NCBI GenBank assembly: GCA_041392475.1 | Contig: JAWKLZ010000002.1 | Location: 1,620,501 to 1,684,500, forward strand | DNA length: 64,000 nucleotides | Direction: 5' to 3' | DNA from: Chitinophagales bacterium | GTDB lineage: Bacteria; Bacteroidota; Bacteroidia; Chitinophagales; UBA2359 | Part shown: piece by piece, positions 36,906 to 44,818 of the stretch | How positions within the stretch are numbered: position 1 is the first letter of the stretch | How the letters are laid out: each line of letters starts with the position of its first letter | Made by a program: the position numbers and the translations under genes | The notes under the pieces: generated by a model | The model's input: only the letters and a program-made list of their open reading frames with translations | Told to the model about the DNA's origin: nothing | The model's database searches: none

Positions 36906-37364
36906 ATGAATTACTTCAAAAATTTTCTTTTTTGTCTAAGTATTTTTCTGTTTTCCAATCTCTTCATACAAGCACAAACTACGCCAGAAGGTATGTTGAT
37001 AGCTCTCAACAAACAGATGGAAGAATGTAAAGCCAATATCGAGTACTTTCAAAACATCATCAATAAGGCAGAAGGTTTGACAGGAGATGAAATAACGGCT
37101 GCAGTCGAAAATTGGAGAAAAATCCTTGATGAAAACAAGAAATGCGTTGAATTAGCACAAAAGCAGTTGGATTACCTAAAACTCTTATATCCCACTCTTT
37201 TCACGTCTCCCAATTCACAGTTATCTGAAAACAAAGTGGATAGAAATAACAACCAAAAAGTAGGTTTGGGTGCAAAAGTTGAAGGTTTGATGGTAGATTT
37301 ATTGGGTATTTTAATATTAGTAAATCAACAGTTTAATGCTATCATTGAAAAATACAGCAAGTAA
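36906..37364 (+). CDS. Small secreted protein, unknown
   Basis: 152 residues from the ATG at 36906, which begins a clear signal peptide (MNYFKNFLFCLSIFLFSN) ending in IQAQ. The mature part is helical with two Cys (MEECKANIEYF, ENKKCVELAQKQ) and a hydrophobic C-terminal helix (MVDLLGILILVNQQF). The frame is open further upstream without a better start. It is followed 52 bases later by another secreted protein, so the two may form a unit. No family recognised. Confidence 0.55.
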   Translation: MNYFKNFLFCLSIFLFSNLFIQAQTTPEGMLIALNKQMEECKANIEYFQNIINKAEGLTGDEITAAVENWRKILDENKKCVELAQKQLDYLKLLYPTLFTSPNSQLSENKVDRNNNQKVGLGAKVEGLMVDLLGILILVNQQFNAIIEKYSK

Positions 37365-37416
37365 TTTATAACATAGATTTTAAATCATTTATCAAACCTC
37401 AAATTCTTTTAATCAA

Positions 37417-38337
37417 ATGAAACCATTTTTGTATTTTTTTTTAATTATCCTGTTCGCCTTTTTAGGGCTTTCTACTTCCTTTGTACTTGCTCAAACAGGT
37501 TTAAAAAGTAGTGGTGACATTCAGCATCTTAAAGACAAAATCAACAAATACGATGCTACTCAATTGGCTGCTATCCAACAACTTTACCCAAATGCAACGC
37601 TCAAGGCACTTAATGATGCAATGCAAGAAGTAGCTTTTTTGAAGGATGGTGAAAAGTATGTTCCTCCTATCAATGAGCCTGATAACGGTTGTGTGGGAGG
37701 TGGTATTGGTCGGGGTGTGGGTTATTTGGGAAATATGAGTCGAGGAGAGGATGTTGTGGTTGTAGATGATTCGGTTACACCTGAACTTGGTCAAAATATT
37801 GCCGATGAGATACTGAAAAAACTCAAGGAAAAAGGGCTTTTTGATGACGATGGGGCAGGGGGAAAACCCACTCAATGGGCAGAAGCGAAAAGAGAGGTAA
37901 CGCATGAAAAAGAGAGGCAAATAGGTAGAGATATCGAAACGTATGTGTTCGATTTTCCAACTGTTTCGGGTACTTCTTCCACTAGTGTTTCTACCAACTA
38001 TACGCAACCGACCAATATACAATCAGCATTGGATATGATTGGCAAAGCACTGAAAAACAGGCATGTTGTAGAGTTTCGCATCAACAATGGAACGGGGTGT
38101 GGAACTACTTCTTTTCACTTTGCATTGGCATATAGAATTGTGGAATTCAAAGGTTTCGATGGTTTGTATGGATTGAGTTTTGTGGACGATGGCAAACAAG
38201 ATGGTACTACTGGTCAAGGAGATGACAAGCCCGAAAACTACGAACGGGGTTTGTATCTTTTTGACAAAAACGGCAATTGCTTGAATGCTCCAAAAGTGAA
38301 AATTAGTCACTTTTTTGTTGAGAAATTCAAAAAATAA
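37417..38337 (+). CDS. Secreted protein, unknown
   Basis: 306 residues with a signal peptide ending VLAQT. Mixed composition. A Gly-rich segment (GCVGGGIGRGVGYLG) follows residue 90, a charged helix around 150-165 and a C-terminal region with a GTGCGTTSFHFALAYRI strand pair. No domain recognised. Same strand and short spacing to the 36906 gene suggest a shared transcript. A terminator-like hairpin follows about 190 bases later. Confidence 0.55.
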   Translation: MKPFLYFFLIILFAFLGLSTSFVLAQTGLKSSGDIQHLKDKINKYDATQLAAIQQLYPNATLKALNDAMQEVAFLKDGEKYVPPINEPDNGCVGGGIGRGVGYLGNMSRGEDVVVVDDSVTPELGQNIADEILKKLKEKGLFDDDGAGGKPTQWAEAKREVTHEKERQIGRDIETYVFDFPTVSGTSSTSVSTNYTQPTNIQSALDMIGKALKNRHVVEFRINNGTGCGTTSFHFALAYRIVEFKGFDGLYGLSFVDDGKQDGTTGQGDDKPENYERGLYLFDKNGNCLNAPKVKISHFFVEKFKK

Positions 38338-38525
38338 GTCCACATCAATTTTTAGACTTTAGACGAAGGAGCAAAGAGGCGAGAAGTGAGATTTTAATTA
38401 ATTGATAATCAGTTATTTGTGTTTGATTGCATCAATATATTAAAATTTTGATTATCAATCCCTTATATTTAGTATCTTGCTTCCTACTTCTTTCGTCCAA
38501 GGTCGAAATCAATTTTATATTTCAT

Positions 38526-38575
38526 AACAGTCAGACGGTTTAGGCAAGTTTTAGCCAAATCTTCTGACTGTTTTT
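38526..38575 (+). terminator. Hairpin with T tract
   Basis: CAGTCAGA at 38528-38535 pairs with TCTGACTG at 38563-38570, followed by five T. The loop can form a partial inner stem. It probably ends the transcript of the 37417 gene. Confidence 0.6.
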
Positions 38576-38652
38576 CATTTGATGGAGAAAATTCTTATTT
38601 TTAGAAGTTAGCCACTCCATTTATTATTCGTTTAATCACAAAAATCAATGTC

Positions 38653-39492
38653 ATGAAATCAACCGTTTTCTACTTATTTATAGTCCTCAATTGCTCACTC
38701 TTATTTAACTCCTGCAAGCAAAAAACTAAAAACGTCAACGATAGTACCAGTGAACTCACTTCAAATGATGATAAGGAAAATAAGACAGATTCCGATGATA
38801 ACAAAGGCGATGGTTATAAACGCTACGAAGTCAAATCGGGCATTGTAGAATACGAAACCACAGGAACGATGAATTCGGGGAAAGAAACTCTTTACTTCGA
38901 TGATTATGGTCGAAAGGAAGCCAAATATACCCAAACAACCGTCACTGTTCCTGGCATGAACATGAAACAAACTTCTAACCAACTAACGATTATGGATGGT
39001 GATTGGATATACAGCATTGACCTCGACAAAAAAACGGGCTTCAAAATGAAACCCGAAATGCTTGAAAAAATGGCTAAAAACAAAGGAAATGATTTGGGGA
39101 AAGTCGGCAAAGAAATGCTCGAACAGATGGGCGGCAAAAAAGTGGGTGAAGAAACAGTATTGGGTAAAAATTGTGAAATATGGGAAATGTCGAGTTTTGG
39201 CACCAAAATCTGGATTTGGAACAACCTTAGCCTTAAAAATGAGACCAATATGATGGGAATGGAAATCAAACAATTGGCGACTAAAGTAGAAACCAATGTG
39301 TCTATTCCTACCGAAAAATTTGAAGTGCCAAACGATATAACCATTTCGGACGAAAATCCAATGGAGAAATTGGAGGATTTGAATATGGATTTGGACAAAC
39401 TGAAAGATTTAAACTTGGATAAGTTGAAGGACATAGATATGAACAAACTCAAAGAAGCTCAGGAGGCATTGAAAAAAATACAAGGAAAATAA
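38653..39492 (+). CDS. Lipoprotein of unknown function with a Leu/Lys/Asp heptad-like tail
   Basis: 279 residues with lipobox LLFNSC. An acidic low-complexity linker (Ser/Asp/Asn-rich) is followed by a beta-rich domain of about 170 residues that looks like an outer-membrane-lipoprotein-sorting-type barrel half (YEVKSGIVEYETTGTM, NSGKETLYFDDYGRKEA, MKQTSNQLTIMDGDWIYSID). The C-terminal 45 residues repeat LDKLKDLN-type units, a likely amphipathic helix. Function unknown. Confidence 0.6.
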   Translation: MKSTVFYLFIVLNCSLLFNSCKQKTKNVNDSTSELTSNDDKENKTDSDDNKGDGYKRYEVKSGIVEYETTGTMNSGKETLYFDDYGRKEAKYTQTTVTVPGMNMKQTSNQLTIMDGDWIYSIDLDKKTGFKMKPEMLEKMAKNKGNDLGKVGKEMLEQMGGKKVGEETVLGKNCEIWEMSSFGTKIWIWNNLSLKNETNMMGMEIKQLATKVETNVSIPTEKFEVPNDITISDENPMEKLEDLNMDLDKLKDLNLDKLKDIDMNKLKEAQEALKKIQGK

Positions 39493-39608
39493 CATTGGGG
39501 CTTTTTTTAGACCTAAAGTTTGAATAGCCCTTTGCTAAAATAACATTCATTTTTTCTTCTATTTTGTTTGACAAAACAGCTTACCACAATAAGGTTTTTT
39601 GCCTAATA

Positions 39609-39650
39609 AAAACGCCTCAAATACTTTCTCTGCAATATTTGAGGCGTTTT
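39609..39650 (+). terminator. Intrinsic terminator after the 38653 lipoprotein gene
   Basis: A perfect 15-bp stem (AAAACGCCTCAAATA and its complement) around a 12-base loop with a T-rich end. It separates the lipoprotein gene from the regulatory region of nrdB. Confidence 0.85.
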
Positions 39651-39695
39651 CAATTGCGTTTAGACCACGCAATTAAATTCACAACAAAAACTAAC

Positions 39696-39897
39696 TTATC
39701 CACACTCTATTTGTACGCATGTGGACAACTGATAGGTTAATACTAAAAAAACAAGCATTTTTTTTAATGCCGCAAAGTACATTTACATCTAAAATATAAT
39801 GAGTTAAGTTCTCAATCCAATACTGTGCCAAAGGTTACGGCAAAAGGCTAAAAGTTATCCACAGCAAGTGGATAAATTAAATTGACAATAATCCACA
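39696..39897. promoter_or_regulatory. Cluster of DnaA-box-like sites upstream of nrdB
   Basis: Five sites in about 200 bases. Two are exact TTATCCACA (39696-39704 and 39855-39863). Three differ by one base: TTGTCCACA on the minus strand (39720-39728), TTATCCACT on the minus strand (39867-39875) and TAATCCACA (39889-39897). The last lies inside the predicted nrdB promoter. DnaA boxes are known ahead of nrdAB in E. coli and also mark origins. Confidence 0.6.
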
Positions 39898-39913
39898 AGA
39901 AATTTTACCTTCG
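39882..39913 (+). promoter_or_regulatory. Bacteroidota-type promoter of the nrd operon
   Basis: TTG at 39882-39884, a 21-base spacer, TACCTTCG at 39906-39913. It predicts a leader of about 235 bases to the nrdB start. A DnaA-box-like site occupies the spacer. Confidence 0.5.
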
Positions 39914-40156
39914 CAAAGTCGAATTTACAAAGGAAAGCCTATCTATTGTAAAACAATTACTTTGCCCAAAGCGTCAATTTATCTCCTACAATTTTATTTT
40001 TGAAGAGGTAAACCAGCCGTTAACTATTTATAAAAAACGATCAAAACACATTTTCAGCCGATGAAATAGAGTACTATTTCAAAGGAAATTTTTATGCACC
40101 TTACTACACAACTCAATTAAATAAAAAGAAACAACAATAAATTACCCTTTAACATT

Positions 40157-41125
40157 ATGAGCGTAGAACCAATATTGCAAGAAAATAAAGACCGTTTTGT
40201 ATTATTTCCCATCAAACATGACAAGGTTTGGCAAATGTACAAACAACACGAAGCGAGCTTTTGGACAGCAGAAGAAATAGATCTTAGTCAAGACCTCACC
40301 GATTGGTCGAATCTAAACAATGACGAAAAACACTTTATCAAACATATCTTGGCATTTTTTGCCGCAAGTGATGGAATTGTGAACGAAAATTTGGTCATCA
40401 ATTTTATGCGAGAAGTGCAGATTCCCGAGGCTAGATGCTTCTACGGATTCCAAATAGCCATCGAAAACATTCATGCTGAGACCTATAGCCTCCTAATAGA
40501 CACCTACATCAAAGACCCCGCCGAACAAAAATACCTCTTCAATGCCTTGGAAACGGTGCCTTGCGTCAAGAAGAAAGCGGATTGGGCATTGCGATGGATT
40601 GATGAAGCCCCTTCTTTTGCCCACCGATTGATTGCCTTTGCAGCCGTTGAAGGGATTTTCTTTAGTGGAAGTTTCTGCTCTATTTTTTGGCTCAAAAAGC
40701 GTGGACTTATGCCTGGGCTTTCGTTTTCCAATGAGTTGATTTCGAGAGATGAAGGTCTGCATTGCGATTTTGCCTGTTTGTTGTACTCGATGTTGGTCAA
40801 TAAACTACCCGAAAGTGAGTTGCAATCTATTATCAAAGAAGCCGTAGATGGTGAGAAAGAATTTGTAGGAGAGGCATTGCCTGTTTCCTTGATTGGCATG
40901 AATGCCGATATGATGAAACAATACATCGAATTTGTGGCAGACCGTTTGTTGGTCGCTTTGGGTTGTGCCAAACTGTACAATGCTACGAATCCGTTTCCTT
41001 TTATGGAGATGATTAGTTTGCAGGGGAAGACCAACTTTTTTGAAAAAAGGAACGCAGATTATGCTAAGGCTGGTGTGAATGAGAAAAAAGAAGATATGAA
41101 ATTTGCTATGGATGATGATTTTTAA
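40157..41125 (+). CDS. nrdB: Class Ia ribonucleotide reductase small subunit, eukaryote-like
   Basis: 322 residues. Ferritin-like di-iron protein that makes the tyrosyl radical. Ligands and radical are visible: D72 (AASDGIVNEN), E103 and H106 with Tyr110 (IENIHAETYSLL). The block EARCFYGFQIAIENIH and the following ADWALRWI, VEGIFFSGSF and SRDEGLHCDFA are close to animal R2 proteins, not to E. coli NrdB. It ends in MDDDF, the usual acidic, aromatic C-terminus that docks to NrdA. First gene of the nrd operon. Confidence 0.95.
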   Translation: MSVEPILQENKDRFVLFPIKHDKVWQMYKQHEASFWTAEEIDLSQDLTDWSNLNNDEKHFIKHILAFFAASDGIVNENLVINFMREVQIPEARCFYGFQIAIENIHAETYSLLIDTYIKDPAEQKYLFNALETVPCVKKKADWALRWIDEAPSFAHRLIAFAAVEGIFFSGSFCSIFWLKKRGLMPGLSFSNELISRDEGLHCDFACLLYSMLVNKLPESELQSIIKEAVDGEKEFVGEALPVSLIGMNADMMKQYIEFVADRLLVALGCAKLYNATNPFPFMEMISLQGKTNFFEKRNADYAKAGVNEKKEDMKFAMDDDF

Positions 41126-41146
41126 TGAAATAACTTGAATTATATA

Positions 41147-41371
41147 ATGAAAAACTCACAAATACAAAAATTATCTGGCAAAGCACAAGATTTTATTGTA
41201 GAACTAACTCATCACAATGTCATAGAAAAAAAATTACATCAAGAAAAAGACATTGAAAAAGAGAACAGAGATAACAATAAAGCCATGCTTGACTTATTAC
41301 TTCAAAGAGGTATCAAGGAAAAAGATTTGCCTCTACAAATTATCACTGACTCAGGAAAATATTCAATCTAA
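41147..41371 (+). CDS. Small ORF between nrdB and nrdA
   Basis: 74 residues from the ATG at 41147, 21 bases after the nrdB stop; the frame opens four codons earlier at TTG. Charged, helical, with a repeated KDIEKENRDNNKAM-type stretch. No motif or family recognised. Spacing and strand place it in the nrd transcript. It might modulate the reductase or be a neutral insertion. Confidence 0.5.
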   Translation: MKNSQIQKLSGKAQDFIVELTHHNVIEKKLHQEKDIEKENRDNNKAMLDLLLQRGIKEKDLPLQIITDSGKYSI

Positions 41372-41467
41372 TCACCTCAATTTTTCATCACTCCATCGCA
41401 CCCACCAAGCCATAAAAAGCAAAATTTAGCAGTTGGAAATGCGATACAAAAACAGACACAAACACTT

Positions 41468-43939
41468 ATGATGCACGTAATCAAACGAGACGGTAGAACT
41501 GAACCAGTAAAATTTGACAAAGTAACCGCTCGTATCGAAAGACTCTCCTACGGTTTAGATCGCCGATACATCGAACCCGTAGAAGTCGCCATGAAAGTCG
41601 TTCAAGGTATTTATAGTGGTGTGACGACCACAGAATTAGACAATTTAGCAGCCGAAACCGCTGCAAGTATGGCCACCAAACATCCTGACTACGCCATACT
41701 TGCAGCTCGCATTGCAGTGTCTAATCTGCACAAAAGCACCAAAAAATCCTTTTCCGAAACCATGACCGACCTCTACAATTACATTGACCCAAAAACGGGA
41801 GAGGAGGCAGGTCTGATTTCAGAAACTACCTACCAAATCATCCAAAAACACCAAGAGCGTATTGATGCCAATGTCCTTTACAATCGGGATTATACTTTCG
41901 ATTATTTTGGCTTCAAAACTTTGGAACGTTCTTATTTGCTTAAAATGGATGGACAAATTGTAGAACGTCCCCAACATTTGTTCATGCGGGTAGCTTTGGG
42001 AATTCACGGAGAAGACATTGATGCCGCTTTAGAAACCTATGATTTGATGTCGCAAAAATGGTTCATTCATGCGACTCCTACACTCTTCAATGCAGGAACA
42101 AACAAACCACAATTGTCGAGTTGCTTCTTGGTGCAAATGCAAGACGATTCGATTGAAGGAATTTACAATACCCTTTCGCAATGCGCCAAAATTTCGCAAG
42201 CAGCAGGAGGCATCGGTTTGAACATCCACAATGTTCGGGCGAAAGGTAGTTATATCAAAGGTACAGGTGGTGTGTCTAATGGATTGGTGCCGATGCTGCA
42301 AGTCTATAATATGACGGCAAGGTATGTCGACCAAGGTGGGGGAAAAAGAAAAGGGGCATTCGCTATGTACCTCGAACCGTGGCACTCCGACATATTTGAT
42401 TTCTTGGATTTGAAGAAAAACCACGGTAAGGAAGAAATGCGGGCAAGAGATTTGTTTTATGCCATGTGGACTCCCGATTTGTTTATGAAGCGGGTGATGG
42501 AAGATGGCGAATGGTCACTTTTCTGTCCGAGCGAAGCTCCAGGATTGTACGAAGTGTATGGCGATGAATTTGAAGAGCTTTACACACGTTATGAGCGAGA
42601 AGGCAAAGCACGTTCGACAGTAAAAGCACAAGAACTGTGGTTCAAAATTTTGGATTCACAAATCGAAACAGGTACACCTTATATGCTCTACAAAGACCAC
42701 GCAAACCGCAAATCCAACCAAAAGAACTTGGGAACGATTCGGTCGAGCAATTTGTGTTGTGAAATCATGGAATACACTTCAAAAGACGAAACGGCAGTCT
42801 GCAATTTGGCTTCTATCAACCTTTCCAAATTTGTAGAAGATGGTACTTTCAACCACGACCGCCTTTTTGAAATCACCCAAATAGTCACTCGAAACCTCAA
42901 CAAGGTCATTGACATCAATTATTATCCTGTTGAAGAAGCCCGCCGCTCCAACATGCGTCACCGCCCGGTAGGTATTGGCGTACAAGGTTTGGCAGATGCT
43001 TTTATGATGCTACGATTACCGTTTGACAGTGAGGAAGCAAGTGAGTTGAACAAAGAAATTTTTGAAACAATCTATTTTGGTGCGCTGACAGCTTCCAACA
43101 AATTGGCTCAAAAAGATGGCGCATACCAATCCTTCAAAGGTTCACCAGCGAGTCAAGGCATTTTGCAGTACGATATGTGGGGCGTTGAACCTTCGATGCG
43201 TTGGGATTGGTACACTTTGAAGGCAAATATTATGAAACATGGTATCCGAAACAGCCTTTTGGTTGCTCCAATGCCTACGGCTTCGACTTCACAAATATTG
43301 GGCAACAATGAATGTTTTGAGCCTTATACCTCCAATATTTACACCCGTCGAGTATTGTCAGGCGAGTTCATTATTGTGAACAAACACTTGTTGAAGGATT
43401 TGATTGACAGAGGTTTTTGGAACGATACCATGAAAAATGCCTTGATTGCCAGCAATGGTTCGATTCAGGGTTTTGAAGGTTTGCCGCAAGACATCAAAGA
43501 CCTATACAAAACATCTTGGGAAATCAAACAGAAAGTGGTTTTGGACATGGCTGCGGATAGGGGTGCGTTTATATGTCAAAGTCAGAGCATGAATGTGTTT
43601 ATGGAAAGTGCGAACTACAAAAAGTTGTCTTCCATGCACTTTTATGCTTGGAAAAAAGGCTTGAAAACAGGTATGTACTACCTTCGCACCCGTCCCGCTG
43701 TCGACCCGATTAAGTTCACCGTCGACATGCTTCAACTACAGGAATCAGACGCTGCCAATGCGGAGCTTCAAAAAAGTAATTTAAAACAGCAACAACTGCA
43801 AACGGTATCGGCTCATACCCATGCTTTAAACGGCAATGACATTGAGTCTGTTACCGTCACTGCAGATGATATTGCGAAGGTGAATGCTGCAAATGCTTGT
43901 AGTATTGACAACCCTGATTGTGAGGCTTGTGGATCATAA
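41468..43939 (+). CDS. nrdA: Class Ia ribonucleotide reductase large subunit, eukaryote-like
   Basis: 823 residues. The N-terminal ATP-cone (MHVIKRDGRTEPVKFDKV) is followed by the reductase barrel. Active-site cysteines sit in PQLSSCFLV (C219) and SNLCCEI/AVCNLAS, and the C-terminal redox pair is CEACGS. The blocks DDSIEGIY, ARYVDQGGGKRKGAFA and LYKDHANRKSNQKNLGTI closely resemble animal R1. Reduces ribonucleoside diphosphates to deoxy forms with NrdB. Two adjacent ATG codons at the start; either could be used. Confidence 0.95.
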   Translation: MMHVIKRDGRTEPVKFDKVTARIERLSYGLDRRYIEPVEVAMKVVQGIYSGVTTTELDNLAAETAASMATKHPDYAILAARIAVSNLHKSTKKSFSETMTDLYNYIDPKTGEEAGLISETTYQIIQKHQERIDANVLYNRDYTFDYFGFKTLERSYLLKMDGQIVERPQHLFMRVALGIHGEDIDAALETYDLMSQKWFIHATPTLFNAGTNKPQLSSCFLVQMQDDSIEGIYNTLSQCAKISQAAGGIGLNIHNVRAKGSYIKGTGGVSNGLVPMLQVYNMTARYVDQGGGKRKGAFAMYLEPWHSDIFDFLDLKKNHGKEEMRARDLFYAMWTPDLFMKRVMEDGEWSLFCPSEAPGLYEVYGDEFEELYTRYEREGKARSTVKAQELWFKILDSQIETGTPYMLYKDHANRKSNQKNLGTIRSSNLCCEIMEYTSKDETAVCNLASINLSKFVEDGTFNHDRLFEITQIVTRNLNKVIDINYYPVEEARRSNMRHRPVGIGVQGLADAFMMLRLPFDSEEASELNKEIFETIYFGALTASNKLAQKDGAYQSFKGSPASQGILQYDMWGVEPSMRWDWYTLKANIMKHGIRNSLLVAPMPTASTSQILGNNECFEPYTSNIYTRRVLSGEFIIVNKHLLKDLIDRGFWNDTMKNALIASNGSIQGFEGLPQDIKDLYKTSWEIKQKVVLDMAADRGAFICQSQSMNVFMESANYKKLSSMHFYAWKKGLKTGMYYLRTRPAVDPIKFTVDMLQLQESDAANAELQKSNLKQQQLQTVSAHTHALNGNDIESVTVTADDIAKVNAANACSIDNPDCEACGS

Positions 43940-44015
43940 GAATGACTGACGAATGGACGGTGGATGGCTGACGATTTTGGAAGCTTGACATTCGATGAAT
44001 AAAAAATAGAAATCG

Positions 44016-44057
44016 ACCGCAAATGCTTTTTTTTGAAAGTGTTTGCGGTTTTTTTAT
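44016..44057 (+). terminator. Intrinsic terminator after nrdA
   Basis: ACCGCAAA and its complement TTTGCGGT around a loop of about 18 bases, followed by seven T. It lies 77 bases after the nrdA stop. Confidence 0.75.
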
Positions 44058-44233
44058 TCCCCTTGTTTACATTTCCACACTAACTGCCATTAACCAATAG
44101 TAGTATAGCAAGTTCATAGTTCAAAAGCCTTTGAGTCACCTACACTCTATTTCCACTAACACTTTATTTTTTTTGACTCACAAACTATAATCGCTACACA
44201 CAACGTCTGAACATGGCAAATAACGACGTGGCA

Positions 44234-44278
44234 GTGCCTCTTTTTCAATTATTAGATTGAAGGGAGGCATTTTTTTTT
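44234..44278 (+). terminator. Strong terminator of an unassigned transcript
   Basis: A stem of about 15 bp (GTGCCTC pairs with GAGGCAT, then a second helix TTTCAAT/ATTGAA) ends in nine T. No gene lies just upstream, since nrdA already has its own terminator at 44016. It could end a small RNA starting in 44060-44230. Confidence 0.6.
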
Positions 44279-44317
44279 GGGAGGTTTTGGGCTTCGAGAA
44301 CTATTCCTTCCCCTATT

Positions 44318-44352
44318 TTGTTTTCATCTGCGTAGGTAATTGCTTATATTTG
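44318..44352 (+). promoter_or_regulatory. Promoter of the 44382 gene
   Basis: TTG at 44318-44320 and TATATTTG at 44345-44352, spacer 24 bases (slightly long). The start of transcription would be about 25 bases before the ATG at 44382. Confidence 0.45.
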
Positions 44353-44381
44353 AGTCCATAAAATTTAATTAGATAGTCACG

Positions 44382-44744
44382 ATGAGCCTATTCAGTTCCA
44401 AGTTTGTCCATATACCCAAAAACCGCACCTTTGATTATTCACCTCGCTACTACGATGCAGAAGAAGAAGAACGCAAGGAAAAATTTGAACAAAACATAAA
44501 ACTCGAAAGGGGAGCTTTCTTCAAAGGCAAAAACCGCAGCCGATTGGTTGGTGCATTTAGCGAAAAAGAATTGGTATTTCGTAAGAAAAACGACCGTTCC
44601 CAACAAACAAAGCGCACTGTGCTGTTGATTTCTATATTGAGCATTTTCTGTTTGGGTATGGGAGGAATGATTCCTGCAGGTTGGGCAGGTCTTATTGGCG
44701 CATTTTTGTTGCTTTCCTTTATCGTACAGGTGAAGAAAATGTAG
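44382..44744 (+). CDS. Small membrane protein upstream of mutL, unknown
   Basis: 120 residues. The first 80 are charged (residues YDAEEEERKEKFEQNIKLER and GKNRSRLVGAF) and presumably cytoplasmic. Two membrane segments follow (TVLLISILSIFCLGMGGMI and AGLIGAFLLLSFIVQVK). It is 75 bases upstream of mutL and on the same strand, so it may share its transcript. No function recognised. Confidence 0.65.
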   Translation: MSLFSSKFVHIPKNRTFDYSPRYYDAEEEERKEKFEQNIKLERGAFFKGKNRSRLVGAFSEKELVFRKKNDRSQQTKRTVLLISILSIFCLGMGGMIPAGWAGLIGAFLLLSFIVQVKKM

Positions 44745-44818
44745 ATCACACGTTCAAGAACCCAATCAAATTCAAAATTTTCATTTTTATTAATATTTTC
44801 ATTTTAATTCCTTAGTGA

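Noticed and set aside
39882..40064. 60-residue frame upstream of nrdB
   Set aside because: It overlaps the promoter and DnaA-box region, has no ribosome-binding site and has a composition unlike neighbouring proteins; treated as chance.
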